Source: Coniella vitis (taxonomy: Eukaryota; Ascomycota; Sordariomycetes; Diaporthales; Schizoparmaceae). From it: a DNA stretch of 64,000 nucleotides. The position numbers and the translations under genes were made by a program. The stretch is from assembly GCA_011317545.1 (NCBI GenBank), contig WUJK01000006.1, positions 682,001 to 746,000 of the forward strand, written 5' to 3'. Below are positions 14,901 to 27,772 of the stretch, piece after piece. How positions within the stretch are numbered: position 1 is the stretch's first letter; every line of letters begins with the position of its first letter. A model generated the notes under the pieces. The model was not told the origin of the DNA. It made no database searches and was given only the letters and a program-made list of their open reading frames with translations.

Positions 14901-16959
14901 CTTGTTCTTTCCTGTCAAAGGAGGTGGGTCGCCTCATTCCGGCTCTTGACGCTGATCTTGTGATACATCGCTGTGTGATGAAGGGCGCTTGCGTAGCGAG
15001 CAACATGGTATAGGTAGAAGACTTTTCTGGTGTAGTGCTTTGCATTTGTTTCGCCACGTCGTAGCTGGTTTACTGAATATGCTGGCGCATGTTTGTTTTG
15101 GGAAAAAGGTGGGGGGATATTCATTCATGTCTATTTAGTGCATTGGTGTGTATTTCGGGCCAAATTTCCCGGATGTAGTATTGTCAGTTTCGAAAATGGT
15201 CACAGGAGGATACCAATACACTACGTACTTGGGGCATAATCTGAGCGCCAAAATGTCACACTCTGAAAAAAGAGAGGCTGATGTCTCGGCCCCAAAGCAT
15301 ATCTGGCTTTGCGGTTCCATTAGAACGCAAGTGAGTGCTATGAATCATGAACGATGCTCATATAGGGACCCGTCAAAGCTGGGGACTATTAAGCTTAATT
15401 CAACGACCTATTTGTGATTGATTGATAACGAAAAGAAGATAAAAGATAAAGATTCTGGTATTTGCCAGAAACGTAACCAGAAAAGACAAAAGCGAGTAAA
15501 GTCTTGAGGTTCCGACGAATATGTACGATATGATGCGGAAGAAAATACGCTCGTTCTAACTTGGAGCAGATGTTTTCTTCGCACTCGATTTATTACAGTT
15601 CTCGTGTACACTTCTGATTATACACCACCAAACAGCTTCTCGGCTAAAAAACGTGAACGTTAACCCTTCTGTCGATTTCTTTCTCTTTTTCTTTTCTTTC
15701 TTCCTCCTTTCATGGATTTTCGTGGCATCTTCTGAGTCAATGATGGCCGTACACTGATTGCAATGAGTGAAAATCATGCTTCTTGTTTTTCCCTCCTCTG
15801 AATCGTAAAATCTGGTTCCTCACTATAACACATAGACGGTCTTAACTACTTGAAGTTCCAAGGTAAACAAAGCAGCTATATGTCATCATCTTATCTGTAT
15901 GGTATGAGTACTCCGAAGCAGCCACTATCAAGGCTGAGCCGGCAGGATCTGACATGCTTTTTCCATGGGAGAGGGAGGGGGGGTTAGGGTTCGATATCAC
16001 AATGACAATTGTATCAGGATAAATGGCATCTATGAAGACCCACGTCAACATTTCCAGTATATATATTAGAAAAAAAGAGTTTACTTATAAGACTACGTGA
16101 TCACGTTTAACTTGCTTCCAGAAAATGTATGTGCATGTTGATTTTCACGTTCATGTACATCATCATTTCCATGATCCAACGGACTCCGTCCATACGACGA
16201 AAGCTTGCTTGGGATCCGTAGGCCACCTGCTACCTGACTTCCGCGATCATCAACTCTTATTTGTTTCTCTTATGCCTTTCTTTAAAAGAAATATGAAAAA
16301 GAAGAAGAAAAAGGAACTCAGATAAACGACATTTTCCACAACAAATAGGAAACATTGGAGCATGAACACAATCACAAGAATAAAGATTCATGATACGGAC
16401 GAACCCCTTTGGATATTGCTGACAGACCGCGGTCAGTATTGAGGATGTACTTATTAATCGACCTGCACCTTTATTCGTACCTTTCTTTTTCCACAAGAAA
16501 GGCCTTGAGTAAGCTTGGTGAAACGGAATTTGTTTATACATCCAGTGGTTGGGGATCAATACCACTTTTATCCAAGACATGTTTGGAGCTATTTGCTTTG
16601 TACATATGATCTTAACAAGCACCGCCATATTTTCCTCACGTTATTCTATGGTTGCGTTCCTAAGACCGTTGGGTGTTTGTACCATATCTGTGACTTACCT
16701 TGAGGTATATATATATATATAAGCTATAGCATGCCCCTCGGCATATAACAACAATTCATAAGTGATCTCATGGGATCAAACATAACCGAGATGAAACCTA
16801 TGAACCCTATTGATTTATCGACAAGCACTTACATATCTCAAGAGCGAGGTTATCGGGATTCCGATCTCGATTAACGCACGAAGAGAAATAAGTACAACAA
16901 CATTGTTATGGTGTGTTCATAGCGACGAATTTGTATTAAACGGGGTATTTACTGCGTTC

Positions 16960-16985
16960 TTTTTTTTTTTAAAAAAAAAAAAAAA
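16960..16985. repeat. T11A15 tract
   Basis: Eleven T residues run directly into fifteen A residues. Such a tract is nucleosome-disfavouring and can extrude as a hairpin. It lies in non-coding sequence about 0.8 kb beyond the 3' end of the VIP1 gene. Confidence 0.85.
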
Positions 16986-17773
16986 TTTCGTTTCTCTTCT
17001 TTTCTGTCTGCTCTTTCGTTTTCCCCCAGTACTCCATCTCATGAGCTTGGATGTGAACATTCAGATGGCACCAAAAGAAGAGTACCACATAAGATTTTGT
17101 GGGCATAGATATGGATCCTGCTACGGCAGTGTCACAAGGGTATTATTCCTGTCGAGGTAATACGTTCAAAAGTAAATTCCCAGGGACCACAGTGGTATGA
17201 AAAAGAAAGAACCAAAACATTCCGTCATTGCCTTGCTACCAATCATGAATCGGTTTCAGGGCTTTTCATGGACAGATAGTGGCAATGACGCAGCATGGTT
17301 ATCTCCGGCCAGGCCTATGAATGTCGTACAATGTCCAGCAAGTTACTGTTCCTTCACAGCCGAAGTATCAATGCTCGTCTTGTGTATTCTCTAATCGATG
17401 TATTCAGGTGTGGACGTTCTCCTCTTCCATCATCTGCAAGCGAAACAACGTCGTCTTATAGACCAATCCTCCCGAAAAGTATGCGCCGTCAAATAATCAC
17501 CAACACTACTACCCGGTCCCAGTGACGATGCTTATGCAAGCCAGGATTCTCCACCAAGAGACAGACGCCATGCTGATGCAAGAAAGGGGAAGCTCTACAC
17601 GGTACCTGCTCAAGCAACACTTGAACGCGGTTCTCCACCCATATCCGCTGCATCCTCTGAGCTAGCGCAAGGTACGTGACCCCATGTGCTTTGTTTGCCT
17701 CGGTCCAACGGTTCACTGACTTGTGATAACCCACAAGTGCTTAGGATGTTTGATGTTCTGTCCGACAGAGATC

Positions 17774-20700
17774 TTACAGCCTCGGCACATCGTCCTCTGC
17801 AATAGCAGCCGCTTCTGAGGTGGCAGTCACAAGGTCTTGTGCTGCCGTATCAACGTCCTTGTCCTTGGCGCGGTTCGGCTTCATCTCCAAGCCCTCCTTG
17901 TCATCATCTTGCTCGTCTTCACTTTGCTGCTTTTGCCAGGAAAAGGCATCAGATAGGTTGACAGCAACGAAGCTCTTTGGAAGTTTGACCCTATAAATGC
18001 GGGAAAAGGAAGAAAGAGAGAACAAGGGTTAGCGCTCGAAGCCAAGATATACTTATTCCAAACACTCCACAAGTGTGTAAGAGAACTCACGTATGGAACT
18101 TTGCTCGTAAGGTGTCAATCACCGTCTTCCAATCGCAATGAGGTGTCAGGCTCCTTCTCGGCGCACAGCTGATGCAGTGTTTGCTATCAAGTTGTACGTC
18201 AAGTGGATCGTAGACGTGACAGCCTGGGCTGATGGTGATGCGAATGCTGTACTCGAAGGTAGGATATCCACTGCCTCCTGCCGCCTCTGGCACGTTCATC
18301 TCAGACTCGTACAGCTCGAAGCAGATTTGCGACAGGTAGTCGAGTTCAGGGATGGTGCTCCGCTTGATCTTGGTCTCGATGCCACCCTCGAGGATGCTGT
18401 TGAGCAGGGTGTAAATGTGCGACTCCTTGGTGAAATACAGGAAGCACTTTGCATCATCCGAGGCTTGCATATCCTCAAGATCGGTGACGATTTCCCGGAG
18501 CAGAGGGAGCGACGTGAGGAGACCGATTTCGAGCTTCTCGCTGTCGCTGATACCGTACTCCTGAGGACAGATGAAATCAAACATGATTTTGGCCAACTGG
18601 TACAGCTCGCGCAAGGGCTCGAAGCGTGCATCGGTCTTGGTCTTGGTCTGGCTGTCTCCTTTGCAAAGGTTGAAATACTCTTCTGCTGGGGCCATTTTGG
18701 CAGCACCACGGAGACTATTCCTCCAGGATGGCCGTCGGAACAGCTTCTTCATTCTGCGCTCTTCCTTTTCGCCATCCTTTGATGTCCCCTTTTCTCCGCC
18801 TCTACCGTCTTCGGACGCCTTTGTGGATGGCTGCTGTTGGTCTTCGGATTCTCTATGATTAGAAGCAGACTTGCCGTCCTTGCCGCCAATGACAATGCCA
18901 AACTCCTCTTCTAGCATGCTCTTGGATGGAGTAAAAACCCACTCGAGGAACTGACGATTGTGCAAGGCGTCAAACTTCATTGTATCGTACAATTCAGAGA
19001 TCTTGGACGGGTCGACTTTTTCCCCATCACAAAACTCAGTGAAGAGTTTTTCCCATCTCTCCCGAAATAGCTCGGCATCCTCACCACAGCACCAGCGCGC
19101 TTGGATGTCGGCTACAAGATTGGCTTGGGATAGTGAAGACGAATGCAAATGGCTTGAGCTCGCTGAAGCATCCCCATGCTTGGCCTTTTCCGCGTTTGAG
19201 GGATTCGAGATGGCAGTGAGCGAGTTGACAGCACCGCTGTGGAGCTTGCTGTAATTATGCTGCATGACGCGACGGTGAAAGTTCATGAGGAGCACGACTC
19301 GCGTCTGGACTTCTGAAGGCTCTGGCATATTCTCTGGCCAAGCAAATTGAGACGGTCTTTCATTTCCTTTGCGCAGGAGGCCCTTGACTGCTGTTTGTTA
19401 GCAAATCCTGCTGGAACTATTGTGTGGATGTTGATAGCATGTGAAAAGTAGAAAAGAGGGAAGCGGTGGTTTGGGAAGGGGTTGATGAGGTTAGGAGAGG
19501 GACGGTCAGTACGTGGGTGGGTTTAGGGAGAAGAGCAGCTAGGCGATGATGGTACGCACGCTTCTTCTTGACTTTGTCCATCTCATCTTTGGCTGCATTG
19601 GAGTCATCCAAGAGATCTTTCCGAATTTGGATGAAGTCTTCAGGAATATCCTTCCGATTGAGAAAAGCAGACGAGTAGATCTGTGCGCTGGTCGTCACTC
19701 GTCTCTCTGAGCTGCTAAAGACATGAACCTCGTCCAGTAATTCTCGATTGAGAATGGCCAGGTCATTTCGCATATTCTCACCGAGCTCCTGGGCTTGGTA
19801 ACGGGCTGAGTGAGTTGGCTCGCCTCCCCATTTGACAATGAGTTGCAACTTGTCGAGGACGAGACCGTTCTCGGCAGCCGTAATTTTTGACATGGTCACA
19901 CCTGTCAAGGAATCGTTTCGCTTAGGAGGGAATCGAGGCTGTCGTTCTTTCTTGAAAGTCTCGCTTCCCGGTTGCAAGTGCTTTTTCAGAGTGTCGTCAC
20001 CTGGCTGTAGAGATTGTCCTTCAGTCAGAGGCTGCTTTTCATCCAAAGTCTCCATTTCGTCCGTCACTTTCTTCCTGAACATTGGCTTGATTTGGACCTT
20101 GGTACCTGGCCAGCTGCTCTTCTTGATCAAGACATTGCGCAATGACCTCAGTTTTTCGCGATCTTCACCGCCAGCTTTCATGGCTTTTTCGACTGCTTCC
20201 AAAACACTAGCAAGCGCTGGCTCACCAATGAGGAGTACTTCCTCTTGATGGCCCTTGAGAAGCTCAATGAAGGGTGCGGTATGAAACGTAAACTTGAATT
20301 TCTGTTTGGGCGTGCGATCGGCGTGCCGGATGACGGACACCATGCCCTTGAGCTTCCATGAATGCTTTGGAGGTGGCGGAGGTGGCGTCTGGGCCTCCTG
20401 TTCATCTAGAAGACGGTGGCTTATGTCCGGCGTCGCTGGCACCGCGGGTGGAAGCGATGACACGCTCTCAGCCAACGGGCCTGGAAGCTGAGGCAGCAAT
20501 GGGCTTGTCGAACCGCTCCCAGGCTTGGAAGTGTCAGCGCCTTCGACCTTCAGAGGCTCCGGAGCAGACACATCGGGACTCCGAGTTTCCTGCGGGACGT
20601 ACGGTGGAGGCACTGCTGTAGGCTGGTTGGGCAACTTCCCAGTGAGGGGCGTTTCTTTGGGCATCTTGTCTTTGTGTTCAAACTCTGAGATGGCTGGAGA

Positions 20701-22956
20701 GGGCATTGGTGGGGTCATGCCGGCTCGTCGCATCTTTTCCTTGACGAAGATGTCCTTGAGGATATTCGCACAATGGTCATAGTAATCATCGTTGTCCTTG
20801 ACGAAGCTCCATCCATTGACATCGATCACATAGCTCTTGCCACCAGCGCGAAGAAGGTCGAAACCGCACACACGCTGGCCAAAGGTCGTAGCAATCTTGC
20901 TTGCGATGGCCTTCTCCTCTTCACTCAGGCTGGTGACATAACGGATCTCTTTGCCGTGGGTGTTGCGCCGCACAAGACCATCCACGACGGGCGATTTTCT
21001 GGTCTCGGCGTGGCAGTATTCGGGACCGACTGTATACGCCTTCACGTCTTCCGCATTGTCGACTTCCATAAACTGCTCGTAGAGGAAGCTTTCGCCTGGT
21101 TGAGTGATGCACCTGGGAACATTCAGATCCTCCACATACTCGGAGCTTTTGTTGCCTATCTTTCTGAAGAGCTTTCGCGCGCCTCCGCCTGTACTGCTGT
21201 GGAAGTAGATTATGATGTTGTGGTCCTCGCCACTCGTGGGCTTTTCGACAAAGGGTTTCTTTAAGATGAGGCCATCGACGCTGAGGACGTCACCATTCTC
21301 CAGGAGCTCAACCTTGCGAGGCAGATTCATCTGTTCGGGATCCGTGGGAGTGGGCTCAAGAGATATACCCGTCACATCTTTGATGTGCTTTGCCATTTCA
21401 GGCGTCAAAAGACGTGGCCCGCCGTCTCGGCTCACCTCTAGCCGCCGGGGTGTTGGCACTCCGACCTTATCCAAGAGATAGAGGCACAGTCGCCTGTCCC
21501 ACAAGACCTTTTGCATGGGCACATCGTTGACGCAGAATGGCTTGCGAGCCTTGGTGTAGGCAATGGCCTTGTCTAGAGGAAACCCATCCGAATAGAAGGA
21601 TATGAGGTAATCACTTGATAATTGCCGTTCGTTAGCAATGTTGTTGCTCCGCGAGAAAGGTCTTTTTGAGCCAGAGTCAACACTTTGCACGCTACTTACC
21701 ACACAGGCCAATTCTCAATATCTGAAGCAGACACACGTTAGAAGGTAGCAACAACACCCGATTGATTGGATTCCAAACGCACCTTCATCCAAGATGACTT
21801 TGTCACCAAATATCTTGACGTCAAATTCCCGATTCGCCAGAAGCCTGTTTAGAATATTTCTGCTGGGTTTGCTTCTGGCCTTGACGTCGAGGGCACACAC
21901 ACCGATGAGACCCAATGGCGCAGGCTTGGCTATGGAGCCGGTCAGAGATTTGCCGGTCGAGTTCGCAGTCGGGATGGACACACCTTCCTCTCTTTCTCTT
22001 TCTCTGTGAGGGATGGTCCGCTCGCTACTCGGACTGTGGCTACTAGCAGCGGTGCTCCCACTGAGCCTTCTCTTGGCCCGACTTCGCTCCCGGTTAGGTT
22101 GCGCTCTCGAGGAGGGACCAACAGGATCCGGACGAGGAATCTGCCCATGACCGTGACTCCGCTTAAGAATATCCGGTAGATGGTGGGCATGTTCTCGAGG
22201 AGCCAGGTTTCCTCCCTGTGAGCCTTGGCTGCCCGTGGTCACTGTGACATTCGAGATGCCTGTTTCGCCCAGCTTCCCCACCGGAGAGGCCATGAAACCA
22301 GACACCGAACGAGCGTTGCCAACAGAGCCATTCTCGGAGCCAATGGCGGACGCAGCCGAGCTAGGAACTCCTCTGGCGGATGCCATGGAGTAAATAGAGG
22401 AGGTGCTCATGCGCTTCTTGTCTGTTTCAGAAAAGGACGAGCGTGATGAAGGCATGCTAGGACCCGGGAGGTCTCGCTCCTGGAGCTTCTCGGGGAAGGC
22501 GCCAGGAACCAAACGAGGCGTGTCGAGCTCCTCAGTGCCGTCGGTGGCAGTCGCAACATCTACAAGGGAGCTCGCGCCAGACAGCGTGGCGGATTCGAGC
22601 CCACGCGACTTGAGAGAGGCAGCGTCATCGTTGAGAACTTCGGAGTTGTCTGAACCACGCCTGTTCTGGGCCAGAGAGGCGCGAGGGTTCCTCGCAGGGC
22701 GCGAGGCTGGAGGGGGCATGGACAGGCTGGCGTGGTCTGCGTGGATTTCGGTGATACCGGGCTCGGCGTGCCTGCCCTTGTGGGTGAAGGAGGAGCTGCG
22801 CACCGAGGAAAAAGACGAGGTACGCGAAGCCGCAGGTCCACCCTGAGTCTTTGTGGGCTGAGGGTCGGGTAGTTCCTCGCTAGACGAAGTGGGCACTGTG
22901 GGAGAAGTAGTCTCACCCTGGGCTTCAGTGTCTGGCTGTGGTGGGCTGGGCAACAT
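17774..22956 (-). CDS. VIP1: Inositol hexakisphosphate and diphosphoinositol-pentakisphosphate kinase (VIP1/Asp1/PPIP5K family)
   Basis: This bifunctional cytosolic enzyme makes 1-InsP7 and 1,5-InsP8 with its kinase half and removes the 1-diphosphate with its phosphatase half. The inferred exons on the minus strand are 22956-21783, 21721-21700 (22 nt), 21613-19560, 19387-18091 and 17990-17774. All junctions are GT-AG and in phase, giving 1587 residues. Residues 1 to about 345 are a Ser-rich, probably disordered tail. The ATP-grasp kinase starts near LIGVCALDVKARSKPSRN (about 350) and continues through FDLLR and DVNGWSFVKDN (about 650-673). A Pro-rich linker (about 700-815) follows, then the histidine acid phosphatase signature RHADRTPKQ at about 828 and the conserved TKESHIYTLLNS block. 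The protein is longer than yeast VIP1, as is usual in filamentous fungi. It is divergent from UTP21 with a 1.18-kb shared upstream region. The family call is near certain; the first ATG is less so. Confidence 0.93.
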
Positions 22957-24133
22957 GGTGGGCCAGTTGGCGGGTATGTAGAAGAATCTCTTGTGATAAT
23001 TGGCTCGCGATGATGGGTGGCGTTGGAGTTGATTCTGGAAAAGAAGTCGTTATATGCCGTTCGTTTTGCACTTTCTCGATTCAACGCCAACGCAGCGCAC
23101 GGGGCGTTGAAGGCGGACAAACTCTGCACACGAAATCAAGTCAGGAGAACAGCAATTTAAAACTGGGAGCAGGTTGGGCATCAATTATCAACATAATGGA
23201 GCAGCCGCCGTGACAGCAGCAGAACAGAGGGCTGGTCGCTATGTCGTCACACAATGAATGCAAGACAAGTCTCTTCCAAAGACCTAGAGACAGCCGAGGA
23301 AAGAGCAGGAGCAGCTCCGCGAGAATGAGGCAGCAGCGCTTCGGCTCCAGGGGCTGCGTGACTCGTGCTAGAGTAGGGCTGGACTCTTTCGTCAGGCCTG
23401 TTCTTTTTTCTTTCTTCTGGGCTGCCACGCTGGGTAGGCCTGACGTTTACAGCAGGAGCAGCAGCAATGACATGGGAGCAGCAAGTTTGATGGACTTTGC
23501 GTCTTTCCCTTCTGGGGCCTGCCTGGCCAGCAAAAAAGTCGTTCGTCTGCTAGCGCCGAAAGCGCTGGGGTAGTACCGAGGACTTGGGTCATTCTGCGCG
23601 GTACGTACCAAGCATCGTTTTATTTTTGAGTGCCTTCGGCAGCAACCGTGTGAGACCTCAGCGGTCCCGTAGCTTGGAATGCAATCGAATGCAGATGCTG
23701 CACCGGGTACTGATTAGAGATGACATTGCAGTATGCATAGAAATCCTCAAAATGAGACTGTCTCAATATACTGGAAACTGATCACAAGAGAGATGCTTTT
23801 CCAGTCCAACTTCAAGAGGGTACGCAGGACTTGAGTCGTCGAGGTTTCCAAGTTCTTAGCGGGGCAAGTACTGCGCATGGCGGGGCTCGACGGTAAAAAG
23901 GTACATACTATTGTAAGTACTACTTAGGTACGCAGTACGCTGAGACGGCCGCCCCACACTGGGAACGCACCCCCAGCCTGCAGCGATAAGATAAGGCTGC
24001 GTCTGGCAGTGGAATTTTTGCAAGGCTGAAAACGGAGCGAAAAGTTTCCTGCAATAGCCGTGCTCAGTGCTCAGCGCCAGGGCACAGGACGGTCGCGGTC
24101 GAGACAAGCAATTCAACCAACCTCCTCACCACG
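22957..24133. promoter_or_regulatory. Shared upstream region of VIP1 and UTP21
   Basis: This 1.18-kb gap lies between two divergent genes and must hold both promoters. No coding exon is supported. It contains a TTAGGTACGCAGTAC-like stretch near 23926-23940 that resembles the palindromic words found elsewhere in the window. No TATA box or named factor site was identified. Confidence 0.5.
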
Positions 24134-27100
24134 ATGCCTCACCTGCAAGCAGAGGATGCGCCAATGGCCAAGCGCCAGAGGGTTGTCGGCGTCCCCTCCA
24201 AGCCCGCCAAGGCATCCTCCAAGGGCTCGAGGATCTTTGCGCCGTTTAGGGTATGTTGCCTGTTCGGAAGATAAGTTGGGACTACAATGTCTAAGGTAAA
24301 GCTGACTTGAGCAACAAACAATATCTAGACAGTAGGACTGGTCTCGCCAACCAGCGTCCCCTTCACCTCGATCCCACTGGGCAAGACGACCTTCCAAATC
24401 ACAACCTCGGTCGGCCGATCCCTCCAGACCTACGACTTGAAGCGCGGCTTGAACCTCGTCTTTGTCACCCGCCCACAGACCCCAGCTGATATCACCGCCA
24501 CCTACGCCTGGAAGGACAAGGTGTTTGCGGCATGGGGAAACGCAGCCTCTGGCGAGGCCCAAGGCATTTGGATCTTCCAGCGCGGAAAGAAAGCTGGCGA
24601 GCTGGAGCTGCCTAGCGATCTCGACCAACCCATCCGGCAGATTCTGGTCTTTGGCTCCTGGATCGTTGCATGCTGCCTCAACAGGATCGAGGTATGGAAG
24701 ACGGCCACCCTCGAGCACTACACGACTCTGCACACGGTCGCCTCCAAGCCCGGCGACAATGAGATTACTGGCGGCATTTGCAACATGCCCACGTACCTCA
24801 ACAAGATCTTCGTTGGACGTAACGATGGCTGGGTTGAGATTTGGAACGTCAGCACGGGCAAATTGATCTACACCATCTTGCCACCCTCTCCACAATGCGG
24901 TGCTGTCATCTGCTTGGAGCCAACGCCCGCGCTCTCCTTGCTCGCTATATCTTTCGCCAACGGTCCCTTGATAATACAAGATGTTCTTACGGACACCCGT
25001 GTCTTGTCCTTGATGGCAGGCACAGAGGATACACCAGTCACCAGCATCTCATTTCGCTCCGACGGCCTGGGCGCAGGCCAAGACGGTCGCAAAGACGGAG
25101 TCATGGCCACCTCGACACCTCGAAACGGCGACGTCACCTTCTGGGATCTCAACAAGGGCGGCCGCATGATGGGCGTTTTGCGCAGCGCACACAACCCGCC
25201 AGCACGAGAGGGTCCCACCATCAGTGGCGGTATCAGTCGGGTCCAGTTCCTTCCTGGACAGCCCGTCATCATCACCAGCGGCTTGGACAACTCGCTGAAA
25301 TCGTGGATTTTTGACGAGACGCCCTTCTCTCCCATCCCACGCATATTGCATGCGCGAAGCGGCCACGCAGCGCCCGTCACCTGTCTCGAATTCTTGCCTT
25401 CCGACTTTGACGGTGCCGAAGCAGGTAACAAGTGGCTCATGAGTGGTGCCAAGGACCGAAGTCTCTGGGGATGGAGTCTGCGCCGCGACGGCCAGAGCAC
25501 AGAGCTCAGCCAGGGAGCCATACGCAAAAAGGCCAAGAAAATCGGTGCTCTCTCCTCTGCGGCCCTCAGTCACGGCCCGACAACCACGCTGGACGATCTC
25601 AAGGCGCCCGAAATCACCTGCATCGCTTCTTCACTCAACCGCGACGGCGGTATGGGTGCTCTGCCCGGCAAGCAGCCGATTTGGCAAAAGGGCAACGTGC
25701 ACAAGCGCACTGATGCCGAGGTTAGCGGCATGACGGGCTGGGAGAGCGTCGTCACGGGTCACAAGGGCGATCCCTATGCACGGACGTGGTTCTGGGGCCG
25801 CAAACGAGCAGGTCGATGGGCTTTCCAAACGGGCGACGGGCTCAATGTGTCGACGGTGGGCATCAGTCCTTGCGGGACCTTTGCGCTCGTTGGTTCCGAG
25901 GGCGGCAGCATCGACATGTTCAATCTCCAGTCTGGCATGCACCGTCAGAGATTCCCCTCGCGGCTGACGCCTGCGCAAGCGCGGCAATTGAAGCTGCACC
26001 AGCTGAAGCAGGCAGATGCGGTGCACCAGCTCGAGGCGCATGCCAGAACCGCTTTTGCGCCTGGCACGGGCAAGCACAACCAGCCAGTCACGGGACTTGT
26101 CGTTGACTCGATGAACAAGATGGTCATATCCTGCTCAGTGGACGGCACAGTCAAGTTCTGGGAGTTCCTGACGGGCAACCTTGTCGACCAGCTCTCGTGG
26201 GGCCCCAAGGTCAAGGTTTTGGGTTGCCGCTACCATGCCGCCAATGACCTCGTCGCATTCTCCTGCAGCGACAACACCATCCGCGTTGTGGACATTGAAA
26301 CCAAGAAGGTGATACGCGAGTTTGCTGCAGGGTCTCAAGGCACCGCCGCCATCAACGACTTTTGCTTTTCCAACGATGGCCGCTGGATCGTGGCTGCTTT
26401 CGCGGACAGCATCGTGCGCGTGTGGGATTTGCCGACCAGCCACTTGATTGACGCCTTCAGACTCGACGCTCCCTGCACAGCACTCGCATTCTCCGCCACG
26501 GGCGAGTATCTCGCAGCGTCCAGCGAGGGCCAGCTGGGTGTTCACATATGGACAAACAGAGCCGTCTTCAAGCACGTGCCGACAAGACAGATAGCAGAAA
26601 AGGATATAAGCAAGGTGACGGGACCGACAACCTCGGGCGAGGGTGGCCAGGGTCTCGTGGAAGCCGCCTTTGATGAGGATGATCTGGGAGATGAAGAAGA
26701 AGACGACGGCGTCGCGGCGCCAGACTTGGAGCAGCTGAGCACAGACATGATGACGTTGAGTCTAGTGCCCAAGAGCAGATGGCAAACACTGCTGCACCTC
26801 GACCTGATCAAGAAGCGCAACAAGCCGACAGAGGCGCCCAAGGTGCCGGAAAAGGCACCCTTTTTCCTGCCGTCAGCAGGCGACCAAAAGGGTCAAGAAT
26901 TGAACGCTTTGATATCCAAACAAGATAGCACCGCCACCGCAGAGTCGAGGATTACAAAGTTGGATTGGAGTCGGTCGCAAGAAGCATTCACGGCCAAACT
27001 CCGTGATGGCGCCGCGAGTGGAGATTGTAAGTGTTCCTGAAAAAAAGAATTAAAGAAAAAAAAAAGACACCTTGAAAGAAAGCAAGCAAAGCTAACACCA

Positions 27101-27462
27101 ACATCGCCCCAACCACAGACAACCCCTTTATCGAATACCTCAAGCACCTTTCCCCCTCAAGCGCTGACCTCGAGCTCCGTTCCATGTCCATTGGCGACGC
27201 CAGCGCCAGCGAATCCAACGAGCTCCTGCACTTTATCCGCGCGCTTACGGCACGACTGATCGCCCGACGGGATTACGAGCTCACACAGGCCTGGATGACG
27301 GTGTTTTTGCGGCTCCACTTTGACCTCGTCATGGGCAGCGAAGTGCTGCTAGCGGAGCTGACGAGGTGGAAGGTGCAGCATGCTAGGGAAAAGGAGCGTT
27401 TGGATAATTTGGTGGGTTATTGTGGTGGAGTGGTTGGGTTTTTGAGGAGCCCGAGGACATAA
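24134..27462 (+). CDS. UTP21: U3 snoRNP / SSU processome WD40 protein Utp21 (WDR36 family)
   Basis: Utp21 is a nucleolar WD40 scaffold of the UTP-B subcomplex, needed for early 18S pre-rRNA processing. The inferred exons are 24134-24250, 24329-27026 and 27119-27462, all with GT-AG junctions in phase, giving 1052 residues. The start MPHLQAEDAP leads into a basic stretch and RIFAPFR, then TVGLVSPTSVPF, the usual opening of the family. Two WD40 propellers fill about residues 45-800, with repeats such as VDGTVKFWEF, SDNTIRVVDI and ADSIVRVWDL. An acidic patch near 826 precedes the Utp21 C-terminal domain (SLVPKSRWQTLLHLDLIKKR to the end). The last exon ends in YCGGVVGFLRS, typical of the family end. 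It is slightly longer than the yeast protein. It is head to head with VIP1 and converges with the MFS gene 310 bp away. It is a single-copy essential gene in yeast. Confidence 0.95.
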
Positions 27463-27599
27463 GTAGTGGTTCATGTCATGCCCACCAAGCGTTGAATCGA
27501 CGAAAAGCGCAGTTTTGTATTTTATCTAAAGAGCACAGTTACCAAGATATATATCCCTTCTAGCTCTCGAATAGAGCCATGACAAGAAATCGAAATCCT

Positions 27600-27660
27600 A
27601 TTGGATATTTCTTTGTCCTCCTCCTCCTCCTCGTCGTCGTCGTCGTCATCTATGTGTTCA
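27600..27660. repeat. TCC/TCG triplet run
   Basis: Tandem TCC followed by TCG triplets sit between the convergent ends of UTP21 and the MFS gene. The run produces a spurious hydrophobic open frame on the plus strand. Confidence 0.75.
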
Positions 27661-27772
27661 TCAGTCTGCGTGGTTCTATTTTGTTCGGAATCGTTCTTAT
27701 AGCGATATATCTTCTTTCAAGATCATCCCGGGTGTCGACACTTCGTATCTCTTTTCCGTTTCTTCATTCCGC

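Larger units (their letters stand above)
1..17773. other. Long gene-poor region
   Basis: I find no protein gene here that I can support on either strand. Open frames are short, mostly lack a good start or splice structure, and their translations look like random composition. The region holds G/C homopolymers (691-700, 2931-2957, 2977-2988, 4320-4330), a GA run near 3903-3926, a CAGCC run near 7490-7513, T11A15 at 16960-16985 and a TA run near 16703-16721. Many TACATAGTA/TACTATGTA words are present. A C+T-rich block near 11550-11900 resembles a fungal 5' leader, but no coding region follows convincingly. Non-coding RNAs or genes with many tiny exons cannot be excluded. Confidence 0.6.

Noticed and set aside
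24113..24979. 288-codon frame on the minus strand
   Set aside because: It is antisense to the first exons of UTP21, has no family features and is explained by the coding bias of the real gene.
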